Under the pieces are notes generated by a model. It made no database searches. It was not told where the DNA came from and saw only the letters and a list, made by a program, of their open reading frames with translations. Of a stretch of 39,453 nucleotides of DNA, positions 16,057 through 25,109 are shown piece after piece (the stretch's first letter is position 1; the number at the start of each line of letters is the position of its first letter). The translations under genes and the position numbers were made by a program. This stretch comes from a virus. Location: positions 1-39,453 of IMG/VR virus record IMGVR_UViG_3300042453_004679. One strand, written 5' to 3'.

Positions 16057-16685
16057 GATATTATTAATTGATTATAAAATTTATTGTAATGACTAATAAT
16101 TAAGTCTGTTCTGTGTCCCTCAGACATAACTTTCCAGGTATAGTGTATGTTATAGTTTGTATTTTTTTCATCAACTGGAAAACCATCATACATCATATTT
16201 AGTTTTGTATCTATATTTGATACTGTTATTTTATTATCAAAAATTGAATCATTTACATGATATTGTTCATATGATGGATAATTAGAATTTTTAGCTTTGG
16301 AATAAATACTTTCTAGCCACTGTTGATTCTTTTTAGGAATACCGAATAATCCACAATTATATTTGAATTTACCATTAAAAGTAAAGTTTTCTCTTACATA
16401 AGATTGATCGTATGCTAAATTGATATTGTCTGTATCTAACATATTTTTTATATTATATAATTTTGTTGGAATTAAATCTAGATCCCAACATATGATAAAA
16501 TCATCTTCAACTAAAGAATGACAAAATAGTTTAAGCCACGATGGATGCGCATCATAGATATTTTGAGATATATTTTTATCCAAAACAAACAGATTAATAT
16601 TATTATATTTACATAATGATTCAATTAAAGGTAGGGAATATTTTGAATACTTTATATCTCCTATATTTATGCAAAAAATGGTCAT
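16053..16685 (-). CDS. GT-A fold glycosyltransferase
   Basis: The 210-residue product has a DxD-type metal site in FIICWDLDLIPTKLYNI near residue 70, followed by YNCGLFGIPKKNQQWLESIY, a pattern of small GT-A transferases. The start is the ATG at 16683-16685, which overlaps the preceding stop as ATGA; a TTG four codons earlier is not needed. The short length suggests a single catalytic domain. Donor and acceptor are unknown. Confidence 0.7.
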   Translation of the reverse strand: MTIFCINIGDIKYSKYSLPLIESLCKYNNINLFVLDKNISQNIYDAHPSWLKLFCHSLVEDDFIICWDLDLIPTKLYNIKNMLDTDNINLAYDQSYVRENFTFNGKFKYNCGLFGIPKKNQQWLESIYSKAKNSNYPSYEQYHVNDSIFDNKITVSNIDTKLNMMYDGFPVDEKNTNYNIHYTWKVMSEGHRTDLIISHYNKFYNQLIIS

Positions 16686-17341
16686 ACTACTATCCAATCT
16701 TTTTTCAAAATAAAGTCACTATGATTTTTATACATAAAATTTTTATGATATACTAGTTTAGTGTTTTCGGGTGTTTCTATTCTATCTATTAGATGTATAT
16801 AAGAAGAATTAATACAGTGTATTTCTGTTGCGTTCTGTATAAGATCTATATTGTCAAAAAAATTACCATTATTACTATAAACCTTTTGTAAAGAATGGTC
16901 TATTTTTGTATAATCAAGCCGATCTATACCGTCTGAACCTTGATTGCACAGAAAACTGTAGGGTTTGCTAGGCACTGGATTTTGTGATATTGGTTTATTA
17001 TATTTGAAAGATATCCAAGAATGATCGAAGTCTACATTCATTTGATAATAAAAAACTTTATCCCACTGAGTCTCCATATCCCTTGGATAGTTATGGTTTA
17101 ATCCAACGCCTAGTCTAATATAATTCTGACTACCATTTGCTATTCGTTCAGCCTCAAAATCATTATATATTCCGATAACATTAATTTCTTTATTATCACT
17201 ATACATTAATTTAATATTATTTAAATTTTGATCTTTACAAAATAAATCTATTTTAGTATTTATTGATAAAAATCTTACTAGTCCATTACAAATAATATGA
17301 TCGCCCAATCCAAGATGATGATGAAGTAGAATTTTATTCAT
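16682..17341 (-). CDS. GT9-like (heptosyltransferase-like) protein
   Basis: The 219-residue product opens KILLHHHLGLGDHIICNGLV, the start seen in heptosyltransferase-related GT9 proteins (where the usual form is ...GLGDhi...). The C-terminal part has FFDNIDLIQNATEIHCINSS followed by YIHLIDRI, matching the donor-site SxxxH region of GT-B enzymes. It is shorter than GT9 heptosyltransferases (about 320-350 residues), so it is a reduced form. It overlaps the following gene by 4 bases. Confidence 0.65.
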   Translation of the reverse strand: MNKILLHHHLGLGDHIICNGLVRFLSINTKIDLFCKDQNLNNIKLMYSDNKEINVIGIYNDFEAERIANGSQNYIRLGVGLNHNYPRDMETQWDKVFYYQMNVDFDHSWISFKYNKPISQNPVPSKPYSFLCNQGSDGIDRLDYTKIDHSLQKVYSNNGNFFDNIDLIQNATEIHCINSSYIHLIDRIETPENTKLVYHKNFMYKNHSDFILKKDWIVV

Positions 17342-18137
17342 TATTTTTAGTTTTTTCTTTGATTGTGGATAGCATATCCGATGCTAGTGATTGATTTTTA
17401 CATCCATGTAAAGCATAAAATTTTACTGGACAATTAAATTTTGTATATGTGTCATATAGCTCTTGATCTGTATCGATTTTATTATTAATATAAGCATTAT
17501 ACAAAGTACTATTTGGAAAAAAAATATATCCTAGATCATAGGATATTTTATATTTACTTAATAAACAGTTTAGTATTCCCTCGTCTTCTATGTATGGTAT
17601 AGCATTATGACTATGAAAATAGTCAATAGTATCAACAATCTCTTTAACAAATTTTATATGATGCTTACCAATAACGCCGCAAGCATAAACATATGGCATA
17701 CTTGGTTCGTTAGTCGTAAATATAGACATCATATTTTTTAAATTTTGAGCATGAACAGGATTTGTGAAAGGATTATGAGGATGTTTTGCAAATAATGGAA
17801 AATTGAGGGTGCTTAAATAAGCAGAATGGTCATAAAATAGATTATCTATACCTGGTAAAACTATCATATCTCCATCTAGCATTACCGTTGTGTCGTATGG
17901 AGTATCTAATAAACTAGACCATTTATATCTATAAATATGACTATAACTTCTTATGTTAGAATCATATATTGATACAGAATTAACTAGATCGTTATTGAAA
18001 TCGTATTTGAAATTGATACAATTAACAGTTATTGGGTGTTTACTAAAAGAGGATATAGAATCTATTAAAATTTTAATTAATGGTAGCCACTGCTCGGTGC
18101 AGAAAGTATTAAAACCGAAAGAGGTTCGAGGATTCAT
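17334..18137 (-). CDS. GT8-like glycosyltransferase
   Basis: The 267-residue product holds TTVMLDGDMIVLPGIDNLF near residue 90, with the DxD metal motif (DGD) of GT-A fold transferases, and later ACGVIGKHHIKFVKEI and IEDEGILNCLLSKYKI, typical of GT8-like proteins. The tail FYALHGCKN resembles the metal-binding His region of GT8. It probably adds hexoses or related sugars. It is coupled to both neighbours by 4 to 8 base overlaps. Confidence 0.7.
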   Translation of the reverse strand: MNPRTSFGFNTFCTEQWLPLIKILIDSISSFSKHPITVNCINFKYDFNNDLVNSVSIYDSNIRSYSHIYRYKWSSLLDTPYDTTVMLDGDMIVLPGIDNLFYDHSAYLSTLNFPLFAKHPHNPFTNPVHAQNLKNMMSIFTTNEPSMPYVYACGVIGKHHIKFVKEIVDTIDYFHSHNAIPYIEDEGILNCLLSKYKISYDLGYIFFPNSTLYNAYINNKIDTDQELYDTYTKFNCPVKFYALHGCKNQSLASDMLSTIKEKTKNNE

Positions 18138-18775
18138 ATGTATTTTTGATATTCTGGATGTCGTAAATTATTTTCATCAAATACATCTCCAACAAATTCT
18201 GTTCCTTGTCTAAGACATGGAAATGGCTTCTTATCAAAAAATTCATCATGTACTAATTTATCGTTTCCGATTAACGGATAAAGTTCTTCAGCAAAAAATC
18301 TATAGTCTGTGCCATAGGTATTTGTTTTATTAAAAGATTCTAATAATATTTGCATAGGATATTTATTATTATTTTTATATCCCCACATTCCACCAAGTAT
18401 AGGAAACTTATGATATGGATGATCCCTCATAATATGAAAAGTCTTATCACTATTTATCCATTCATCAACAGCTATTTTTTCTCTATTAGAAAGTCTACTA
18501 TCTGTATCTCTAAAAACAACTATTTTGGCATTTTTGTCGTATGATGACTCAAATCTCCAAAACATACTGGTCCAATTACCAGATATATTCTTATTTATTA
18601 CTTCTGTATTAGATAAGGACTGTAATTGGCTTATTATTTCATTTGGAACAGTATTGTCTAAATAAAATCTACAAATCCAATTAGGGTATATCTTTTGAGC
18701 TAATTCAGCATTTTTTATAGCGCCAATAGTGTATTTTGGATTATTTCCCCAAAGACTAAAACTAATTATATTCAT
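18134..18775 (-). CDS. Putative glycosyltransferase (FRDTDSR type)
   Basis: The 213-residue product begins ISFSLWGNNPKYTIGAIKNA, followed by YPNWICRFYLDNTVP, then VVFRDTDSRLSNREK and FHIMRDHPYHKFPILGGMWG. This set defines a glycosyltransferase-like family found in glycan clusters of bacteria, phages and large eukaryotic viruses. The DTDSR motif is the likely metal and donor site. Substrate is unknown. Strong conservation of these motifs argues that it is active. Confidence 0.7.
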   Translation of the reverse strand: MNIISFSLWGNNPKYTIGAIKNAELAQKIYPNWICRFYLDNTVPNEIISQLQSLSNTEVINKNISGNWTSMFWRFESSYDKNAKIVVFRDTDSRLSNREKIAVDEWINSDKTFHIMRDHPYHKFPILGGMWGYKNNNKYPMQILLESFNKTNTYGTDYRFFAEELYPLIGNDKLVHDEFFDKKPFPCLRQGTEFVGDVFDENNLRHPEYQKYI

Positions 18776-19332
18776 GATTTCAATGGGTTATATACCGTAA
18801 CAAAAAATTTACCCCATATATCATTTATTAATTCGCTAATAAAGTTCCAATTACCACCAGCTAGTCCACTACCGAATTTTGGACAATGTATCTCTATTTT
18901 TTCGTTTTTATTCAAGAATCCTGTGTTCATATGGATAAATTGAGATACTTTATACATACTTTGTCCCAATGCAAAGTAATTCAATGGTCTTTGATTAGTA
19001 AAATTTCTTACTCCATTTTGCGCAATCATATTAACAAAAAATAATTTATGACGATATTGCGGTTCTTCATATACTTTAATAATTTGAGAATATCCTAAAT
19101 TTACTGCTAGAAAGTTCCTACCAAGTAAATGATAATCTGTTTTTACTATAGGATATTTTTCTCCAACCTGTGCAGCAAATCCAGCATCAAAAAAATCTAC
19201 ATTATTACAAACATGAGGAACAAATACTGTTGCTCCATTTTCTTTACTCTTTACTCTTTGAAGTATAATATCAAATATATTTTTACTAGATATAACATAT
19301 GGTTCTTTTTTTATTGTTTTTTGATTTGGCAT
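18772..19332 (-). CDS. Macro domain protein
   Basis: The 186-residue product shows the macro-domain order: VFVPHVCNNVDFFDAGFAAQ (the NxxGxxGxG-like loop), a middle Gln-rich RHKLFFVNMIAQNGVRNF strand and the C-terminal IHCPKFGSGLAGGNWNFI, the phosphate-binding GxGLAGG loop. Macro domains bind ADP-ribose and may remove it from proteins or process ADP-ribose-1''-phosphate. Phages use them in NAD and ADP-ribose metabolism or against host defences. The place at the edge of the glycan island is not informative. Confidence 0.8.
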   Translation of the reverse strand: MPNQKTIKKEPYVISSKNIFDIILQRVKSKENGATVFVPHVCNNVDFFDAGFAAQVGEKYPIVKTDYHLLGRNFLAVNLGYSQIIKVYEEPQYRHKLFFVNMIAQNGVRNFTNQRPLNYFALGQSMYKVSQFIHMNTGFLNKNEKIEIHCPKFGSGLAGGNWNFISELINDIWGKFFVTVYNPLKS

Positions 19333-19333
19333 T

Positions 19334-19561
19334 TTAGTTATCCTTTTTTCTTTCTTTTATTGCGATAACATTACTGTCTTTATCTAAGGTAAAAATATCG
19401 ATGATTTCTACCATATCTATTGGGCTGATCCATTTACCGTATCCTGTTTTTAAATCGATACAAAGTTTCTTGCCATCTTTTTTAAAGTCACTAGTTATTA
19501 TAAAATGACTAGAATTTAATTGAAAACAATCCCCTATCTGAAGTTCCTCTATGTATTTCAT
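19334..19561 (-). CDS. Small phage protein, function unknown
   Basis: The 75-residue product has alternating hydrophobic strands (IGDCFQLNSSHFIITSDFKK, then KLCIDLKTGYGKWISPI) like a small beta-barrel. A Lys/Arg/Glu-rich tail ends it. No family is recognised. It follows the charged 19568-19777 gene by 6 bases and precedes the macro-domain gene by one base, so all three are one unit. Confidence 0.5.
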   Translation of the reverse strand: MKYIEELQIGDCFQLNSSHFIITSDFKKDGKKLCIDLKTGYGKWISPIDMVEIIDIFTLDKDSNVIAIKERKKDN

Positions 19562-19567
19562 TTTATA

Positions 19568-19777
19568 TCAATGATTATAATATCTGTCCCAATCTTCCCA
19601 TTCTTCTTCTTCGTAACTTTCTTTTATTTTCTTTAGTTCTTTTTTAGAAATATTTTTTCTTCTTAAATCATCATCATCTTTTAATTGATGAAAATGATCT
19701 TTTTTCTTTTTAAACTGTTCTCTTCTTTTTTCTTTATCGTTTGAAAAATCGTTATCGAAATTTGGCATTGTTTTCAT
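19568..19777 (-). CDS. Highly charged 69-residue protein
   Basis: The product is dominated by Lys, Glu, Asp and Arg (KEKRREQFKKKKDHFHQLKD, then KKELKKIKESYEEEEWEDWD) and is probably a charged helix. I place the start at ATG 19775-19777; the longer TTG start coincides with the -35 box of the promoter. It is the first gene after the divergent promoter region on the minus strand. Function is unknown; short charged leader genes of this kind are common in phages. Confidence 0.5.
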   Translation of the reverse strand: MKTMPNFDNDFSNDKEKRREQFKKKKDHFHQLKDDDDLRRKNISKKELKKIKESYEEEEWEDWDRYYNH

Positions 19778-19800
19778 AATACTCGTCGTGTAACAATCGT

Positions 19801-19828
19801 ATAATACACCAAAAAAGTATCGTGTCAA
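19801..19828 (-). promoter_or_regulatory. Sigma-70-like promoter, minus strand
   Basis: TTGACA (19823-19828) and TATTAT (19801-19806) are separated by 16 bases on the minus strand. The -10 box overlaps the shared GGTGTATTAT element. It drives the 19568-19777, 19334-19561 and macro-domain genes and probably the whole minus-strand half of the glycan island. Confidence 0.75.
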
Positions 19829-19852
19829 CCACCATTTAGCTTTTTTTGGACA

Positions 19853-19880
19853 TTGACAAAATGAAGATTCTACTTATTAT
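19853..19880 (+). promoter_or_regulatory. Sigma-70-like promoter, plus strand
   Basis: TTGACA (19853-19858) and TATTAT (19875-19880) are separated by 16 bases on the plus strand. The first ATG lies about 40 bases beyond. The -35 boxes of the two promoters are only 24 bases apart, so the region is a compact divergent control point for both arms of the glycan island. Confidence 0.7.
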
Positions 19881-19922
19881 TGGTGCAGACGGGGTGGATA
19901 TAATCTCTTGAGTCTGATAATA

Positions 19923-21581
19923 ATGATAAACTCTACTATAGTAACAGGGATATGGGATCTTAGTAGAGATTCTCTAGGTGATGGCTGGGGAAGATCTTTC
20001 GATCATTATATAGATAATTTCACTAATCTGCTTAAAAATTTACCAAGCGATGTTCCTTTGATAGTTTTTATAGATAAAAATCATGAAAACTTAGTTTATC
20101 AATATAGGAATAAGGAAAATACCAGAGTTTATTATCATTCAAAAGAAGAATTTAAAGGTAATTTTTTTCCATTTTTTGATAAAATTCAACAAATAAGACA
20201 AAAAGAAGACTGGCTAAATCAAGTTGGGTGGTTAAGGGATAGTACTCAGGCTAGATTAGAGTATTATAATCCTATGGTAATGAGCAAGTTATTTCTGCTT
20301 CATAATGCAAAGATATTTAATCCGTTCAATACCGAGTATATTTTTTGGCTTGATGGAGGAATAACAAATACTGTTCATGCCGGATATTTTAGCCATGATA
20401 AGGTGCTTCATAAATTAGAAAATGTTGTTAAAAAATTCTTATTTATTTGTTTTCCATATGAAACCACAACAGAAATACATGGATTTAATATTCATCATAT
20501 GAATAAAATTTGCGATAACAATGTTAATAGGGTTGCTAGGGGCGGTTTTTTTGGAGGCCATATAGATTATATATCATCAGCTAATAATCTATACTATTCA
20601 TTACTTAATGATACTTTATCACAAGATCTTATGGGAACAGAAGAAAGTATTTTTACTATAATGACATATAAAGATCCCGATATATATCATCATGAAATGA
20701 TAGAGAGTAATGGTTTAATAAATACTTTTTTTGAAAAATTAAAAAATGATAATACCAATATACAAATAGAAGAGAAAACAAAAAATCGTAAACAACATAG
20801 TAATCAAAACATAAAACTATACATCAATGCTTTTAATTCTCCAGAACAACTGGAAATGGTTTTACAAAGTTTTAAAGACTATGATAATGATTTTATATAT
20901 AAAACAGATAAGGTATTATTAAATAATTCTACAAAATCTGAATTATTTTCTAAATATGATGAGATATGCTCTAAATACAACTTTTCAGAACATCTAAAAT
21001 ACGGCAATAAAGGTGTTTGTGGATCTAGACAGTTTGCTGCTGAACATTTTTCTGATTCTGGTTCTAAGTATATGATTTTTTTCGAAGACGATATGCTTTT
21101 GGATTTGAATAATAATTGTAGTTTTGGATTTAATAAAAATATAAGTAACTTATTTAATCGTGTTATTAAGATAATGAAAATAGAAGAATATGATTTTCTT
21201 AAATTTAGTTTTAGTGAATTTTATGGCCATAATGGAGATCAGTGGAGTTGGCATAATGTGCCAAGCGAATTAAAGTTAAAGTATTTTGGTCGAATACAAA
21301 AAAAACCACTAACTAAATTTACTCATATCAAAAGTATCGATGGACTACCTTATGCTGAAGGAGAGATTTACTACAGCAATTGGCCACATATTATAGATCA
21401 GGAAGGTAATCAAAAATGCTTTCTTGACGTTAAGTGGGATCATCCTTTTGAGCAAACATGGATGAGTCATATATATACATTAACAGTAGAAAATAAAATC
21501 AAACCAGCTATTTTATTGGCAAGTCCTATAACACATAACAGAGTTCATTTTTATAATCATAATGAAAGAAGAGAAAATTAA
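19923..21581 (+). CDS. HtrL/YibB-like and GT-A two-domain glycosyltransferase
   Basis: The 552-residue product starts at ATG 19923-19925; an upstream TTG adds only five residues. Residues 1 to about 270 match the HtrL/YibB/WlaTC family: NSTIVTGIWDLSR, RSFDHYIDNFTNLLKNL, YIFWLDGGITNTVHAG and MGTEESIFTIMTYKDPD. Residues 290-552 form a second GT-A domain with IKLYINAFNSPEQLEMVLQS, GVCGSRQFAAEHF and FFEDDMLLDL as metal site. The two domains may add two successive sugars. It is the first gene of the plus-strand arm. Confidence 0.75.
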   Translation: MINSTIVTGIWDLSRDSLGDGWGRSFDHYIDNFTNLLKNLPSDVPLIVFIDKNHENLVYQYRNKENTRVYYHSKEEFKGNFFPFFDKIQQIRQKEDWLNQVGWLRDSTQARLEYYNPMVMSKLFLLHNAKIFNPFNTEYIFWLDGGITNTVHAGYFSHDKVLHKLENVVKKFLFICFPYETTTEIHGFNIHHMNKICDNNVNRVARGGFFGGHIDYISSANNLYYSLLNDTLSQDLMGTEESIFTIMTYKDPDIYHHEMIESNGLINTFFEKLKNDNTNIQIEEKTKNRKQHSNQNIKLYINAFNSPEQLEMVLQSFKDYDNDFIYKTDKVLLNNSTKSELFSKYDEICSKYNFSEHLKYGNKGVCGSRQFAAEHFSDSGSKYMIFFEDDMLLDLNNNCSFGFNKNISNLFNRVIKIMKIEEYDFLKFSFSEFYGHNGDQWSWHNVPSELKLKYFGRIQKKPLTKFTHIKSIDGLPYAEGEIYYSNWPHIIDQEGNQKCFLDVKWDHPFEQTWMSHIYTLTVENKIKPAILLASPITHNRVHFYNHNERREN

Positions 21582-22228
21582 TGTATGACCAAGAACTAGC
21601 TGATAGATTTATTAAAAATAATTCTGTTGTGCATTTTGATAAAAAATCTTCAGACAATGATCTTTATCCGTATCTAGACTATTGTTTATCCAATTCATCA
21701 AAATCTCAAGACTATTTATTTATGGAGCTTGGGGTTTTTACAGGAAATACCTTTAATTGTATACGCTCTTCGCTACCAAATAATATTAAGTTATATGGAT
21801 TTGATACATTTACTGGATTACCGGAAGACTGGATGATTAATGATAGAGATATATTATATGCAAAAGGAACATTTTCTTTAGATTATGTACCAAATAATAC
21901 ATATAATACAGAATTTATAGTTGGAAATATAGAAGATACAATAGAACAATTTCTCAAAACTAATAATAAAAAAATTTCTTTTGTGCATTTTGATATGGAT
22001 TTATACAGACCGACATTTTTTGCTTTGAAACAAATGCACAGTTATTTTTTAAATGGGGCTGTTTTAGTATTCGACGATTTTTACAATTTACCTGGATGGG
22101 AAAATTATTCATTTAAAGCTCTTTTAGATTATGTAAATTTATACAATATTGAGTTTGAACCATTATCAACAGTAGGCTGGCGCGATGGATGGGCTTCTGC
22201 TGCTATTAAAATAATAAACAGGATATAA
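21581..22228 (+). CDS. TylF-like SAM-dependent methyltransferase
   Basis: The 215-residue product follows the TylF/macrocin O-methyltransferase pattern: FMELGVFTGNTFN as SAM motif, LYGFDTFTGLPEDW, FVHFDMDLYRPTFFALKQMH with the metal-binding Asp pair, and AVLVFDDFYNLPGW. Members methylate sugar hydroxyls with a bound metal. The start overlaps the preceding stop as TAATG. It probably caps or modifies a residue of the glycan made by neighbouring transferases. Confidence 0.85.
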   Translation: MYDQELADRFIKNNSVVHFDKKSSDNDLYPYLDYCLSNSSKSQDYLFMELGVFTGNTFNCIRSSLPNNIKLYGFDTFTGLPEDWMINDRDILYAKGTFSLDYVPNNTYNTEFIVGNIEDTIEQFLKTNNKKISFVHFDMDLYRPTFFALKQMHSYFLNGAVLVFDDFYNLPGWENYSFKALLDYVNLYNIEFEPLSTVGWRDGWASAAIKIINRI

Positions 22229-22232
22229 AATA

Positions 22233-23507
22233 ATGAAAAATAAAAAATCAAAAAATAATACTATATTTATACAGATAGCTTCTTATAGAGATCCTCAGTT
22301 ATTGCCTACACTAAAAGATATGCTTAACAAAGCAAAATATCCAGAAAATCTAAGAGTAGGAATCTGTTGGCAACATGCGGAACAAGATTCTTGGGATAAA
22401 TTAGACGATTATATAAATGATCCAAGATTTAAAATATTAAATATTCCATATAATGAGAGTCAAGGAGTTTGTTGGGCAAGAAATATGGTTCAATCTCTGT
22501 ATGATGGAGAAAAATATACACTACAACTTGATAGCCATCATAGATTTGTAGAAAATTGGGATAGTGAATTAATTGATATGTTAAAAGATTTACAAAAAGA
22601 AGGACATAAAAAACCATTAATTACATCATATATTCCTAGTTTTGATCCGGATAATGATCCTGGCGCCCGTATTCAAGAGCCTTGGAAAATGAATTTTGAC
22701 AGATTTATACCAGAAGGGGCCGTATTCTTTTTGCCTGCATCATTTGATATTTGGGACGATAAGACTAAACCATTACCTGGTAGATTTTATAGTGCTCATT
22801 TTGCATTTACTGTTGGAGAATTTTGCAAAGAGGTTCCTCATGATCCTAATTATTATTTTCATGGTGAAGAAATAAATATTGCAGTTAGAGCTTTTACTCA
22901 TGGTTATGATATATTTCATCCACACAAGGTCTTGGTTTGGCATGAATATACAAGAAAAGGACGCACAAAACAATGGGATGATGATAAAGTTTGGGGCGAT
23001 AGAAACTCTAAGAGCCATCTTAGAAATAGAAAATTATTTGGTATGGACGGCGAAATAAATGATATAGATTTTGGACCATATGGTTTTGGTAAAATTAGAT
23101 CTCTTGAAGACTATGAACTATATTCTGGATTATGTTTTAGTAAAAGAGGTATCACGCAGAGGGTACAAGATCATAAGCCACCGCCTGATCCAGAATTATC
23201 TAATTTATCTCATAAAGAATTTCAAACTCATTTAATGAGTATATTTAAACACTGTATTGATATTCAATATGGTCAAGTTCCAGAAAGTGATTATGATTTT
23301 TGGGCAGTTGCTTTTAAAGATAATCAAGGTGAAGATATTTTCAGAAAAGATGCAGATAAAGATGAAATTCTAAGAGTAAAAAATGATCCTGATGGATACT
23401 GTAAAATATGGAGAGAATTTCAAACAAGTGTCAAACCGACTAGTTGGATAGTTTGGCCTCATAGTATTAGTAAAGGATGGGCGGAACCCATAATTGGATA
23501 TTTATGA
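22233..23507 (+). CDS. Skp1-type GlcNAc transferase-like (pfam11397) protein
   Basis: The 424-residue product matches the GlcNAc-transferase family known from eukaryotic Skp1 hydroxyproline glycosylation and from bacterial clusters. It has IFIQIASYRDPQLLPTLKDM, RVGICWQHAEQDSW, GVCWARNMVQSLYDGEKYTL and LQLDSHHRF with the DSH metal site. A HGEEINIAVRAFTHGYDIFH segment is the family's acceptor-side motif. The C-terminal 100 residues are extra. It is preceded by AGGA. It probably transfers an N-acetylhexosamine. Confidence 0.85.
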   Translation: MKNKKSKNNTIFIQIASYRDPQLLPTLKDMLNKAKYPENLRVGICWQHAEQDSWDKLDDYINDPRFKILNIPYNESQGVCWARNMVQSLYDGEKYTLQLDSHHRFVENWDSELIDMLKDLQKEGHKKPLITSYIPSFDPDNDPGARIQEPWKMNFDRFIPEGAVFFLPASFDIWDDKTKPLPGRFYSAHFAFTVGEFCKEVPHDPNYYFHGEEINIAVRAFTHGYDIFHPHKVLVWHEYTRKGRTKQWDDDKVWGDRNSKSHLRNRKLFGMDGEINDIDFGPYGFGKIRSLEDYELYSGLCFSKRGITQRVQDHKPPPDPELSNLSHKEFQTHLMSIFKHCIDIQYGQVPESDYDFWAVAFKDNQGEDIFRKDADKDEILRVKNDPDGYCKIWREFQTSVKPTSWIVWPHSISKGWAEPIIGYL

Positions 23508-24334
23508 AAAAAATAAAATTTATAGATGAAAATCTAATAGGTCAAAATAATTTATCTAGATATATTAACTACGAAACTGGATGGTCTAGAGATTGCAATG
23601 ACTATGATATTGCCATCTATACAGATAGATTATGTTTTTTAGATAATATAGATTCTACAAAAGAAAATTACGCATGGATTATTGAGCCGCCTATAGTCAA
23701 TGGCGATAATTATATAAAAATTACTAAACCAGAATTTTTTAATAAATTCAAATTAGTTTTTTCATATAATAAATGGTTGGACGAAAGAATTCCAAATTTT
23801 CAATTTGTGCCTCACGGAGGAACTTGGCTAAGAGAACAAGATATTGATATATATCTAAAAAATAAAATGTGTAGTATGATTTTTTCTGATAAACAGTGGA
23901 ATGCTGGACATAGATTAAGATCAGTAGTATACGAAAATTTAAAAAATAAATCTTTTATTGATTTCTTTGGATCTGGCGTTAATAATCCTATAGAGTTTAA
24001 GGTTGATGCTCTAAAAGATTATATGTTTTCTATTACTATGGAAAATGAAGGTCCACAACATCTATTTTCTCCAGATACTGATTATTTTAGTGAAAAACTA
24101 CTAGATTGTTTTTTAACTGGAACCATACCAATTTATTATGGAAATAAATCAATAATAAATTATTTTGATATAAATGGAATAATACTATTTGAAGATTCAT
24201 CGTCTATAGACTCTATAATAAATAATCTATCGAAAGAATTATATTTATCAAAAATACAGTCAATAAAAAATAATTTTGCAATAGCTCACACATATATGCA
24301 CCCAGAAAAAATTATAAACATCTATGCACAATAA
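23504..24334 (+). CDS. GT10 (fucosyltransferase)-like protein
   Basis: The 276-residue product starts at ATG 23504-23506, overlapping the previous stop as ATGA. Near its C-terminus it carries the GT10 donor-site set: FSEKLLDCFLTGTIPIYYG followed by NGIILFED, matching the family's EK...G.vPvv.G core. Upstream is NAGHRLRSVVYENLKNKSF and an FFGSG turn. GT10 enzymes transfer fucose or related deoxysugars from GDP-fucose. A GDP-fucose pathway is not encoded in the window, so the donor is uncertain. Confidence 0.8.
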   Translation: MKKIKFIDENLIGQNNLSRYINYETGWSRDCNDYDIAIYTDRLCFLDNIDSTKENYAWIIEPPIVNGDNYIKITKPEFFNKFKLVFSYNKWLDERIPNFQFVPHGGTWLREQDIDIYLKNKMCSMIFSDKQWNAGHRLRSVVYENLKNKSFIDFFGSGVNNPIEFKVDALKDYMFSITMENEGPQHLFSPDTDYFSEKLLDCFLTGTIPIYYGNKSIINYFDINGIILFEDSSSIDSIINNLSKELYLSKIQSIKNNFAIAHTYMHPEKIINIYAQ

Positions 24335-25109
24335 TATTATTATAACAGGAGCTAATAGTCCATATTTTATATCGCTTCTTACTCTTATAAATAGCATACA
24401 TAAATATAGTTATAATATAATAGATGCTATTATTGTATATGATTTTGGTCTCGATTCATCAGAGATACAAAGATTAAGATCTTATAAAAAAGTAGTAGTA
24501 AAAAATATTTCTGAAAATTTTGATATCTATGAGTCTATATCTACAGTTAAAACAAAATGTCATTTTTTAAAAATGTTTACTCTTTTTGATTCGATAGCAT
24601 CGGCTAAAAAAGTTTTATGGTTGGACGCCGGAGCCTGTGCCTTAGATTCTATACAATCAATTTTTGATATTATTGATAAAGAAGACATATTTTTAGTTGG
24701 AGATGTTCATTTAAATAAAAACTATACTCATCAAAAATGTATAGATATTATGAAAGCCACAGAAGATGAACTAAATGATAAGCAGTTGTGGTCTGGGCTT
24801 GTTGGGTTTAAAACAGATGGTGTCTATACACCTTTAATTAAAGAAGCATGGGGCTATTCTCAAGTGGAAGGGTGTATTGATGGGTATGAAAGCAACCATA
24901 GACACGATCAAAGCGTCCTGTCTATTCTAGCATCAAGATATAAATGTAAAAGATACGATATAGATAGATATGGATATTGGACAGATATTAATAGAAATTT
25001 AGAAAAAGCTTTAGAAAATAATAGTATAATTTTTGCGCATAGAAAAGGATATACCAATCATAATGATTTAATTATTGATTATGTGTGTAAAAAATATGAA
25101 AACTATTAA
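24324..25109 (+). CDS. GT8-like/DUF1647-type glycosyltransferase
   Basis: The 261-residue product has IIITGANSPYFISLLTLINS, AKKVLWLDAGACALDS where the metal site is a DxxA variant of DxD, LWSGLVGFKTDGVY and the closing HRHDQSVLSILASRY. This is the layout of DUF1647 and GT8-like transferases. Without a strict DxD motif, activity is likely but not certain. It overlaps both neighbours by 11 to 14 bases. Confidence 0.7.
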   Translation: MHNNIIITGANSPYFISLLTLINSIHKYSYNIIDAIIVYDFGLDSSEIQRLRSYKKVVVKNISENFDIYESISTVKTKCHFLKMFTLFDSIASAKKVLWLDAGACALDSIQSIFDIIDKEDIFLVGDVHLNKNYTHQKCIDIMKATEDELNDKQLWSGLVGFKTDGVYTPLIKEAWGYSQVEGCIDGYESNHRHDQSVLSILASRYKCKRYDIDRYGYWTDINRNLEKALENNSIIFAHRKGYTNHNDLIIDYVCKKYENY

